Shown piece after piece: positions 24,219 to 33,413 of a DNA stretch of 64,000 nt. Numbering within the stretch: position 1 is the stretch's first letter; every line of letters begins with the position of its first letter. Below the pieces are notes generated by a model. The model saw nothing but the letters and a program-made list of their open reading frames with translations. It did not search any database and was not told the origin of the DNA. The translations under genes and the position numbers were made by a program. This stretch comes from Marthasterias glacialis (lineage: Eukaryota; Echinodermata; Asteroidea; Forcipulatida; Asteriidae), in the NCBI GenBank assembly GCA_911728455.2, contig OU452228.1, positions 24,104,450 to 24,168,449 on the forward strand, given 5' to 3'.

Positions 24219-24825
24219 ATACAGGTCTGTACTTTCATGGGTAGAATCTTTGTTTTGGTGTTGAACAACTTGTTTTTACCCACGATGTTGACAGCCAAGG
24301 GTCGGGAAAAACATGCCCAACTTGCTAATCAAAGAGATGTAATTACTTTGAGGTAGTAAACATGTGTGCATGATGTGTTCATGGCCAATTGCAATTTGTG
24401 TATGTGTGTAATTGAAGTCATCTTTCTATTCCCCATCTACAATAAACCCTTGAATTGACGTCACGAGCTCAAGCACCACCCGCATTGAGGTCAAAGGAAA
24501 ACCTGTCATCGGCTGAGAATTGTACGTGGCGTGTACACACATACATGGGGTCTATTAATGCAAATATGAAATACACATTTGTGTGTATGAATATTAGTGT
24601 AAACCACTGTAACAAATGTCATGGGTGCTTCAAGATGCATTCCCTGATTTTTTGCCAAATTTATTACAGAGTTAGATGTAGATATGTAGCAGTTTTCCTG
24701 TAGTCAAAGAACTTGTAAACTTTCATGTGAGACACTGAAGGAAAAGAAAAATGTCAAAGATTTGTAATCGTCAGTTAAAACATAGTTAAAAGAGACAGAT
24801 TTATGAGTTATTTATTGGGGATCGG
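24219..24825. other. unassigned non-coding DNA
   Basis: No gene or recognised repeat. One 82-aa open frame at 24455-24703 has no supporting splice or start context. Confidence 0.5.
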
Positions 24826-24936
24826 AGTCCTGTGGATATAAATCCACAGGCATGCTACTTGGGTCAGATTTGAACCATCGACCCCCGCACTCTAGAGCCA
24901 GACGTCTGAACCAATACACCACTGAGCGTGTGTAGT
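24826..24936 (-). mobile_element. tRNA-derived SINE, type I, reverse copy
   Basis: On the minus strand a head with CTCAGTGGTGTATTGGTTC, CTGGCTCTAGAGTGC and GGTTCAAATC is followed by GCATGCCTGTGGAT and a short hairpin (CCTGTGGAT/ATCCACAGG). The same head-plus-hairpin order is present at 41448 and 46208. Confidence 0.65.
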
Positions 24937-25256
24937 GACGAGAGGCAAGTTTGAATCCTATAATAATCAGGTTTGTGATTTCACATGATTTTTTCCTGAT
25001 TTCGGGATTTTCTCACAAGCTCCCTGAGCCTTCAGATTTTCTTGAGAGAAGTAAAGCGCTCACCAAAGGATGAAAGAAATAGTCCACATTGTGTCCAAAG
25101 CTGTAGTTTAGTATTTCTGGTGATGCACAGAGTCTGTTACTCTCCTCAATTGTAACAGACATGTAATGGGGGTTCAGGGTAAAGAATAAGGAGGAACCCA
25201 GGCCCGCAAACCATTGTTTCAGGAACTATCACATTCGCCACATCTCCTCCCTGTAT
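24937..25256. other. unassigned non-coding DNA
   Basis: It contains a stretch near 25015-25080 (CTCCCTGAGCCTTCAGATTTTC...CACCAAAGG) that recurs in diverged form at about 35000-35060, so part of this is another dispersed repeat. Confidence 0.45.
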
Positions 25257-25432
25257 AATAGACCTTTATCATGGGGCAGCCATCTTGAATTTTCTTTAAT
25301 CCAAATATTTGTAACCAAACCGAGGCTGGAAGGACAAAAGAGTCAGGTTTCTTTTTAGTGCAATGAATATTAGTATCAGTTAAGGTTATTGGATACAAGG
25401 AACATGACCAAGATGGTTGCAGCTTCTCTATT
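25257..25432 (+). mobile_element. MITE family B, copy with degraded right end
   Basis: It starts AATAGACCTTTATCATGG and contains GCAGCCATCTTG, AACCGAGGCTGGAAGG and GGATACAAGGAACATGACC. The expected right end CATGATAAAGGTCTATT has decayed to CTTCTCTATT. Confidence 0.7.
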
Positions 25433-25545
25433 AGCAGCACGTTTATTCTGTGTCAGAAAACCAGTCATTGAGAAAACCATAGTTCCGATACAAATGATCA
25501 ATGTCACCTTAGTGATAGAATTACCCATGATGCAGTTGTGTCCAT

Positions 25546-25740
25546 GTCCAAATTTCATAAAGTCCGTAAGCACAAAAACTGCTAAGCACAGAAAAATCTT
25601 GCTTAGCAGAAACAGGTTACCAGCCAAAACTCCATGTCATGAAGTTTACATTGTAGCAACTGGTGCCCCACTCGATTATTGCTTAGTAAAGAAACATGCT
25701 AAGAAGAGTTTCTGCTTAACAGGTTTATGAAATTGGGCCC
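25546..25740. mobile_element. MITE family A, full length
   Basis: It runs from GTCCAAATTTCATAAAG to TTTATGAAATTGGGCCC. The interior has TGCTTAGCAGAAACAGG, TTACCAGCCAAAACTCC and AACTGGTGCCCC. The left terminus is slightly eroded. A 113-aa open frame across it is an artefact. Confidence 0.75.
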
Positions 25741-26880
25741 AGGTGTTACACGCATGCACTGGTCAAGACCTGTGCGTCTGTAAATTTTATTTGTATTATT
25801 CATATAAAAAAGCAACGTCTGTACTTGCGTCAGAATACAATAAAGTATGTTTTTCCCTCCATCTTCTCCTTAGTGGATTGAAGAAAAGGGCAAGGAAAAT
25901 GACAGCAGTATTTTTTTTAATTAAGTTTGCCGATGAAAATGCTTTTTGTGTGCCATCAAAACCCTTAGCAGTTGATTGTAATTATCGATTGGCAGCCACG
26001 CTGTCAAGACTATGGGACATGATGTGCTGGGAATGTGACACGCACACCACTGAGTAAACAGCAATTCAATGCTACGTTGTTTGTCAGTTGTTATGACTTT
26101 TTCTGCTCTTTCGTTTTTTCATTCTTCTTTTTTTCATTACAATAATTGGACTAAAAATATATACATGCACGTCTTATGAAAATATTTGGTTTTACCACTT
26201 ATTGGGATCTGAGTATATTGTAATGGTAACGTAAGATTTTACTGTTGAAATTTACGCAGAAGTTATTTTTGTAAAGAAATAAACTTACACTGAAACTAAT
26301 TATAAAGTAAATTTAATTTTGTTTCTCGTACGCAGTTGACCGTTTATACCATTAAAATCCTTTGTTTCATGATGATTTCTGCTGAATAAAACACTCTCCA
26401 CACTACCATTGATGTTTATTTTATCGGCACTATGTGCATGTTCGCTTCAATCTGTCGGGCCAATCGTTTTGCAGTAGACCTATCCATAGTAATTGTTCCG
26501 TGTGTTGGACAACGTTCTGTGGTCTGCTCCTTAAAATAAAATTAGAATTTGCCTTACTACTTATGTTCAACACATTTGTAAACAAGTACAAGTTCACATA
26601 ACATTAAAACACTTCACTACAATCAATCTGATTTGTTTGAGGTAGTTATAGGTCAGATTAGTCAAATTTTCATGGAATTGTTACCGCATTTGTCCATTTT
26701 TTTTTAAGTTGATGAACACATACGCTTACCTGTCCTCTACACCACTTGCCAAATTTAGCAAATGGAAACGACTTTTGTGCCGAACGCGTTTCAGTTTGAA
26801 AACGTACGCGTAAGCCTGCAAACGTTTGTGTTGTTCGCCTGAGTGGAACGCACCCCTAGATTTAAACAAGGTGAGTTTTG
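25741..26880. other. unassigned non-coding DNA
   Basis: No gene; AT-rich with no clear repeat. The 104-aa open frame at 25743-26057 is in AT-rich DNA and has no splice context. Confidence 0.5.
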
Positions 26881-26884
26881 AACA

Positions 26885-26965
26885 AGTTAGTTTTGAAGCT
26901 GGAGAGAGTGTCTACTTGTCTGAGGTTCAGTGGAAGACAATTCCAGAGAGATTGTCCGGAGTGTG
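26885..26965 (+). repeat. dispersed module, copy 2
   Basis: GAGTTTTGAAGCTGGAGAGA, then CAGTGGAAGACAATTCCAGA, parallels 2950-3035 and 34890-34965. Confidence 0.35.
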
Positions 26966-27164
26966 AGAAGGAGCGGTGTGAATCAAAATGAGGCTGGAAG
27001 GGCTCCCACTGCTCCCTTGTAAGTGAAATGGACACATGTACATGTACACTTAGGGGAAGAGACAGTTATGTTTGTCTCGCAACGGATTCATTTACCCCTC
27101 CCTATTCTTAGCTGTGCTGTGAAGAGAATTGCATTTAAATCTCGCCATGTCTTGTTTCTTTACT

Positions 27165-27720
27165 GCTCTGGCTTAGGCTGCGGCTTGGGCTCTGTCAGTA
27201 ATTTTGAAATGGTACACTTTAAGTATAGGACTTCAAACAGACGGATGGTGTCCAAGTGACAGATGGAGGGTGCCCAAGCCACAGGCGAAGGGTGTCCAAG
27301 GAAAGAGGAGGGTGCCCAAGCCAGAGGCGGAGGGTGTCCAAGCTTAAGATGGAGGATGCCCAAGCCAGAGGCAGAGGGTGCCCAAGCCACAGACGGAGGA
27401 TGCCCAAGCCGCAGGCGGAGGGTGTCCAAGCCATGGGAGGAGGGTGTCCAAGCCACAGATGGAGGATGCCCAAGCCAGAGGCGGAGGGTGCCCAAGCCAC
27501 AGGCGGAGGATGCCCAAGCCACAGGCGGAGGATGCCCAAGCCACAGACGGAGGATGCCCAAGCCACAGGTGGAGGGTGTCCAAGCCACAGACGGAGGATG
27601 CCCAAGCCGCAGGCGGAGGGTGTCCAAGCCACAGACGGAGGGTGCCCAAGCCACAGACGGAGGATGCCCAAGCCACAGACGGAGAGTGTCGAAGCCAGAG
27701 CTGAAGCTTAAGCCGTGGTT
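27165..27720. repeat. palindromic element P expanded by a 22-bp minisatellite
   Basis: The left arm at 27165-27213 (GGCTTAGGCTGCGGCTTGGG, then CAGTAATTTTGAAATGG) is complementary in style to the right end (CCAGAGCTGAAGCTTAAGCC, near 27693-27713). The related unexpanded palindrome is at 31946-32045. Between the arms, 27238-27705 is about 21 copies of a 22-bp unit, CAAGCCACAGGCGGAGGATG plus CC, with AGA/ACA/GCA and GGT/GAT variants. Confidence 0.8.
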
Positions 27721-28105
27721 TTGATAACGGTCCTAGTATTGCATACAGGTGCAATACCCAAGATGGCGTCACCCATTGATGAAGTTCTGCCGTGTGGAGA
27801 GCATGAACTGTGTGTACAGTTATTAATATCCACAGTGTATATATTGTTACCCTGATTAATGAGTTTTCAATGCGAGTATCCCGGCCTGATTTCTGCATCA
27901 TCAATCTTCTTTCCTAATCACTGGACAGTGAAATCAACTAATCCAAATGTGCGGAGGGGCAATGAATTGAGTTCGTGCTAGCCAAAGTACATACAGCTGT
28001 TTGGTTTTGCGCATGAATGTTGATGACTTAGGAATGAACCCCAGGGGGGGAATGGGAGGGGGATTGAGTTCGGGGTGTACTCTTGTGTGCTGTTGTTGAT
28101 GTCAA
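27721..28105. other. unassigned non-coding DNA
   Basis: No gene or clear repeat. Confidence 0.5.
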
Positions 28106-28358
28106 GGGCCAATTTCATAAATGGGTTTAGCAAAAATGGTTTGGTGTTTAGCAATTTGCAGGGAACCAGTTTACAAACAGTATGCATTATTTTTGCTGGT
28201 AACCTGTGATTTGCTAAGCAAAATCTGTTGGTGCTAAGCAATTTGCAGGGAACCAGTTTACAAACAGTATGCATTATCTTTGCTGGTAAACCTGTGATTT
28301 TCAAAATCTTTTGGTGCTAAGCAATTTGTTGTGCTTAACAGCTTTCTGAAACTGGGCC
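28106..28358. mobile_element. MITE family A with internal tandem duplication
   Basis: The termini are GGGCCAATTTCATAAATG and GAAACTGGGCC. Inside, the block TTGGTG(T/C)TTAGCAATTTG...GCTGGTAACCTGTGATTT starts at 28141 and 28228 and again, partly, at 28311. The spacings are 87 and 83 bp, so the copy grew from about 190 to 253 bp. Confidence 0.75.
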
Positions 28359-28429
28359 AAGGGCTTGGATTTCAATCTCCACTAGATTACATATCATTCA
28401 TTGTGTCATTTGTAGCTCAGAAATTGACC

Positions 28430-28609
28430 AATAGACCTTTATCATGCTGTCACCATCTTTGTCATGTTCCCTGTATCCAATAACAGTAATAGATGCTAAT
28501 ATTCATTGTACAAAAAGGAACCAGACTATTTACCCTTCCAGCCTCGGTTTGGTTACATTGGTTTAAATGAGAGAAAACCAATATGGCCACACCATGATAA
28601 AGGTCTATT
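28430..28609 (-). mobile_element. MITE family B, full length
   Basis: It is exactly bounded by AATAGACCTTTATCATG and CATGATAAAGGTCTATT. The interior on the minus strand has CCGAGGCTGGAAGG, CAATGAATATTAGC and GTTATTGGATACAGGG. It is 180 bp. Confidence 0.85.
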
Positions 28610-28640
28610 GACTTCTCTTTTAATGTTTGATGAACTTTAC

Positions 28641-28654
28641 GGGGGGGGGGGGGG
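28641..28654. repeat. poly-G run
   Basis: Fourteen consecutive G. Similar runs occur at 3836, 29954, 33657 and 35677. Confidence 0.95.
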
Positions 28655-28799
28655 AGGTTTGAATTAGAAAAGCAAATTTAGTAAATCATATGTGTTTGTG
28701 AAAAGCACTAGACTGCAGGACTGGGTTGTGATGTGACTGGTCAAATGCTTAAATTAGTTGACTCTGGCCAGTGGTCCATTGAGTATTTTGACTACTGCA

Positions 28800-28986
28800 T
28801 TGACCCCTAGCACCAAGGTCACCTGCGGCTACTGCTGCCATGCTCGCCATAGTGGGAGTCAACTCGTAAACAAGTAAACGCCGCGTCCCCTAAAATGCGC
28901 ACTACACTGTAAACTCACGGGGATGTTGACTCCCAAAATGGCGCACCAAGATTATTGTGATGATGATGTCAGGTGAATTGGGTCAA
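28800..28986 (+). mobile_element. MITE family C, full length
   Basis: It begins TTGACCCCTAGCACCAAGG and ends CAGGTGAATTGGGTCAA. Inside, GCCATAGTGGGAGTCAACTC and GTTGACTCCCAAAATGGCGC form inner inverted arms. It is 187 bp and non-coding. Confidence 0.8.
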
Positions 28987-29204
28987 TAGATGTGCAAGTT
29001 GTCATTACATACATTTGTGTACATGTATGTATCATACATATATACGCATGGGGGAGGGGAGGGTTGATGAGGCTGGGATCTTCACAGTATACAGATGGAA
29101 AATGGGCTGGGCTGGAGAGGGAGGCTACTGGAAGAGGACGAGACCAGAGGGGAGTGTACACATACACAGTGTGGGTCAGGGTTAATGCCAACACTTTGGA
29201 ATAG

Positions 29205-29270
29205 ACTGTCCAGTTTGCTGGACAACACTGTCCAGTTTGCTGGACAACACTGTCCAGTTTGCTGGACATC
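29205..29270. repeat. 22-bp tandem repeat, three copies
   Basis: Three consecutive copies of ACTGTCCAGTTTGCTGGACA plus AC. Each unit contains an inverted pair TGTCCAG/CTGGACA and could form a small cruciform. Confidence 0.9.
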
Positions 29271-29362
29271 ACTTAATTTAGGAAATAGGGTGTGAAATTT
29301 GCTTACTTTTCCAGTGAATGTTGGTGGCAAACAAACTGATGCTACTTAACATGAAAAGGTAA

Positions 29363-29535
29363 TGACCCACTTCACCTGAAGTCGATAAATCTTACTGGCG
29401 CCATTTTGGAAGTTACATTCCCTGTGGGTTACTTCGTAGTGTCTATTTTAGGCGACACTCTTGCAGTTAGATGCGCACCATGCAGTTTGACTCCCAAAAT
29501 GGCAAACCATGTGATGTCAGTGCAAGGAGTTAATA
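29363..29535 (-). mobile_element. MITE family C, diverged reverse copy
   Basis: TGACCCACTTCACCTGAAGT, then GGCGCCATTTTGGAAGT, then GACTCCCAAAATGGCAA and GTGCAAGGAGTTAATA follow the reverse order of family C. Confidence 0.6.
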
Positions 29536-31940
29536 GAGGAAGGGGGCGGGGGTGGTGAGACTAGGAGCTGCCTGGTTTTTATTCCATAGATGATCTACTG
29601 AGATCGGTTGAAAAATTTGTCAATTTACATGCTCAGCAGTCCTGTGTTACGTAGAAGTTATACACTAATTATACGCATGAAGGAAACGGCCAGCACTGTG
29701 CCATAAAATGCAATATGACAAATATATCTGACAATAGATTGGTGAGGGTGAATATGTACATGTTTCCGGTTAATGGGTCGGTTCGCCACACCATTAATAA
29801 TATCTGATTGAAAAATAATCTCCATTCCTTATTTTGGGGGTCATCTTGTTGGCCGCACCATGGATTACTGTAATACAAGCAGGAAATGACAAGCACTGAT
29901 GGTCATTCGATACATCCATTCCGGTTATCTCCTTACGGTCCAGGGCCGGGGCTGGGGGGGGGGGGGGAGTCAGGGACTTGGGGGAAGTATGGCAAGACAA
30001 AACGTCAATGGAGTCTCGAGGGCTCGGCAAGGTATCTCTACAAGTCACACCTGTGGGCAAAAGGACGAACCCAACAAGCCACCACCTGCACATGTGCGCT
30101 GACACCGTAACAAAACCCTCGGCCCGGTCATGCTCTTATTCTCTCCCTCTCTGTCACTACACTATGTCGTCCCTGGAAAACGTAGCAAGCTCCAAATGTC
30201 ACCAGAGATCGCCGTATTTTTTCATTCTTCTGCCCGAGTTACTGACGTTACAGAAGCCCATCCCAACATATTGCTGTACATGGACGCAGCAGATCTGTAT
30301 GGATTTTATCTGCACCTGTCTTTTCTGAGAATCTACCGTGTAGACTAACAGCAGTAAAGCCTCGTCCGTGATTGCATTTTAAGCCTGTTGAATTTGAGAG
30401 CACTCCAGAACCCACTTTCTGTGCGGTGAAATACCATGGCGATGCGAGGAAGTGTTTCTTCAGCCGTCTTTTGGTTGTGAATGAATGAGAAATGTGATTT
30501 GGTTTCATTAGTCGGCCAATTTATATTTGGGGCAGCGATTGATTTGATTGATGTGAAGTTGTAGCTTAAACATCTAGAGGTGTCCAGTCTGGCAGAATTT
30601 CAAAAGTTCTTGCCGTCAAGAAAGTCTGTCTGTATTTTCTGATTCTGAGGAATAGTCTGATCTTCATTAGCATTTCAGAATGTCTGACAGTGATTTGCTA
30701 CTTTAAACCCACAACAAAATCCTGTTTTCAAAAATAAGACAGAGTCTAAGAAGTGAATTTAACATGTCCCACTGATTGTTTACATGTAACACTCATGTTC
30801 ATGAACTTACACTGACCAACAAGAATCTTAAATAGTATCTGGGTACCCTCTTAAGCAAGTGCACAAGCATGTCCCAACCCTCCCTCTAGCCCTCCTGCCA
30901 CACAGAATGCGTGTTGGAGGTTAAAATGTCCAAGATGCCTACTGGCATTAGTCACGGCATGCATCTGTACGGTCACAAACCGCCCTACATCCTCAATGCC
31001 GAATACACCGCTCTTAATGGCAAAGCCTGGATGTGGCAGCGCTTATGTGTCACAACTTAAAAGCTAACCCCATTCTGGGCAGATCTTCAAGACTTTCTTT
31101 TCTTTTTTTTTAAAGCAAGGGAGTCGGGGGAAGAAATTCCAGCTATGTTTAAATTTAATTGAATGGCATTATCTAATTGCAACGTTCGGCTGGTAATAGA
31201 GTCATAAAAAGGAGTTCAGGGGAGGTGTAGAGATGTAGCATCATGAAAATGTAAATTGTTTTAGCTTGGCACGAGGGTTGCTCCCTGCTGTTCAAATCTG
31301 GGACTGAATCTCTTTGCACTGCTACGTGTGTGTTCTACGTAGGAGTTCATGTTTCCTATGGTTGGAAGACAGATTTCTTTAATATGCAGGTACATGCTTG
31401 CTTGGTCTTCAAGGACCAACAAGGTTTTACTGTTTCATTTTTCTCTGTGGGGGATACCCCCGAAAAAAATACACATATATATTGGGTAGCTGTGTTTCTA
31501 GTGTGTTGTTGCCCTGCATTGAATGGCATGTATTGGCAAACTCACAAAGTGTACTGAATATGTTAGTAATGGTCAAAACAAAAAAAAACTTTATGATAGT
31601 ACTCGCATGTAAATTATGTTCAATGTGCACACACAAAATGGCTACAGGCGGTATGGATGTACCTTACATTACGGTGTGTGTACTAAGTCAACATACACAT
31701 GTCATAGTGGATATGTTTGCTTTTTGTTGTTGAACCGGAACACTGACACATACAGGTACCTATTTCTTGAGATGAATGTTGTGCCAGGGACACTGACCCC
31801 TGGGAAGAAGGTTGAGGTCATCTAAGGTCATACCAGTGTTCTCAATTTTACTTCACATCATGAGTTGTTTCAACATGCTCAATACATTTTAAGCATACAA
31901 GAGTACAAGTTTTTGAGGTGTGCCTTTTGGTGGGCACAGT
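29536..31940. other. unassigned non-coding DNA
   Basis: No supported gene. There is a 14-base G-run at 29954-29967. Relatively GC-rich DNA at 29880-30350 yields overlapping open frames of 67-116 aa on both strands, with no consistent codon bias or splice sites. Nothing else was recognised. Confidence 0.5.
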
Positions 31941-31945
31941 TTTTG

Positions 31946-32045
31946 GCTTGGCTTGAGCTTTGGCTTTGGCTTGTCAGCCATTTTGATGTGGCTCTCAACC
32001 ATGGATCAGAATGGCTGATGAAGCCAGAGCCAGAGCAAAAGCTGG
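31946..32045. mobile_element. palindromic element P, unexpanded
   Basis: The left arm GCTTTGGCTTTGGCTTGTCA-GCCATTTTGA and right arm TCAGAATGGCTGATGAAGCC-AGAGCCAGAG are complementary with few mismatches across a roughly 20-base centre. The termini are GGCTTGGC-type purine/pyrimidine repeats, like those flanking the 27.2-kb minisatellite. Confidence 0.65.
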
Positions 32046-32223
32046 AGTCCTGCTATGAAAAGGAGAAGAAGAAAAAAGCTGACCTGGCATGTAGTGTCGG
32101 AAGTGGTTCACTAGAAGGTTTTAACTTCAGTTCAAAAAAGTTCATGTTTATAGTTCTCTTCAAATTTTTTGTACAGATGACTCTTGTTCTGTTGTACATG
32201 TACATGCATCTCAGGTGTGTATT

Positions 32224-32383
32224 GAGAGAGTTGTGACATAGAGGGGACCAGTTTGCTTTGCTGCACGCCATTTTCGGTCCAAATGTAGCACAACCCAATG
32301 TGCAGTCTAGTCTGGTACCCTGTGTGCGCACATGTGTTTGTTTTTTTGACTGAAAATGGTAATACAGAGCTCTGATAGTTGAC
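32224..32383. mobile_element. dispersed palindromic element D, copy 2
   Basis: It shares ACGCCATTTTCGGTCCAAAT, GTGCAGTCTAGTCTGGTACC and GACTGAAAATGG with 5212-5382, in the same order. The right end GATAGTTGAC is more diverged. Confidence 0.6.
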
Positions 32384-33050
32384 ACTACACATTGTTTGTA
32401 CATTCTCGGATAAATCTAAAGGTAAACATGTTACATGTGCTGTGTTGACACATGCATGCAGTTCCTCCATGAGTTTGGCAGTGCTCAGGGATTTAGATAC
32501 TGTAATGTCAGCAGACACTAGGCACATTTTACTACTGCAAACTTTCCACGTCTTCCTCCCATCAGAATAAGCATTAGGTGTAGTGCAATAGCCATAGGCC
32601 TCCATCAGTGGATTGCACCCCAAAGCGGAACATTTCAACACTGCTATTTTTATGCTACATGAAGATTGTTTTTAAAAGGTCAAATTTCCACCCTGCCGTA
32701 CATGATTTTTTTTTTTATCATTCTGCAGCCGATGTTAGAACACTTCATCACATGTTCGTTTTGAATAAATTCAGTGGGATAAATTATTTGGATGCTTATG
32801 TTGATGAAGGTTGGCACCTCTGAGCCTGCTTGCGACTAGACTGCAACTCCCTGGGTATTTACCCCCTCACTGTCTGTTGGCTGGGCCAGTTGGAGGATGA
32901 CTGGCAATGTGGGAAGTCATCTGAGACGTGGTACTTGATGTCAGACAAGATCAAGCAGTTATGTCTCTCTCCCTTTTCCTTCCCTTGATGGAGGTTCCCC
33001 CCCTCTTATGGAAGATATTCTGCTAGAATTGATTTATAGTCTGTGCCCTT
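32384..33050. other. unassigned non-coding DNA
   Basis: No gene. The 169-aa minus-strand frame at 32132-32641 overlaps element D and has no recognisable domain, so it is treated as chance. Confidence 0.5.
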
Positions 33051-33413
33051 GAGATTTCATTACTAAAATAAAGATTTTCTTGTTTGAGATTGGCTTCAAT
33101 TTGAGATTTCATTACTCAAAGAAAGACTTGCTTATTTGAGATTTATTTCAAATTGAGATTTATGATTACTCAAGAAAGATTTGCTTATTTGAGATTGACT
33201 TCAAATTGAGATTTCATCACTGAAAGACTTGCTTATTGCTTATTTGAGATTGACTTCAGATCGAGATTTCATTACTCAAAGAAAGACTTGCTTGTTTGAG
33301 ATAGACTTCAATTTGAGATTTCATTACTCAAAGACTTGCTTGTTTGAGATTGACTCAATTTGAGATTTCATTACTCAAAGAAAGATTAGCTTATTTGAGA
33401 TTTATTTCAATTT
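33051..33413. repeat. tandem repeat, period about 52 bp, seven copies
   Basis: GAGATTTCATTACTCAAAGA-type blocks begin at 33051, 33103, 33155, 33208, 33263, 33315 and 33362. The spacing is therefore 52, 52, 53, 55, 52 and 47. Each is followed by CTTGCTTATTTGAGATTGAC. Copies differ by small indels and substitutions, so this array is older than the 23.5-kb one. Confidence 0.85.

Noticed and set aside
25376-25730. Opposing frames of 83 and 113 aa, one with a membrane-like stretch
   Set aside because: They lie across palindromic B and A MITEs, which create mirrored frames.
27160-27904. Overlapping open frames of 108-186 codons on both strands
   Set aside because: They are all produced by the stop-free 22-bp minisatellite cycling through three frames; there is no independent coding signal.
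29880-30350. GC-richer patch with several open frames on both strands
   Set aside because: Frames of similar length occur in competing phases and strands, with no splice sites or known motif.
32132-32641. 169-aa minus-strand frame
   Set aside because: It covers repeat element D and unrelated flank, with no recognisable family, so it is a chance frame.
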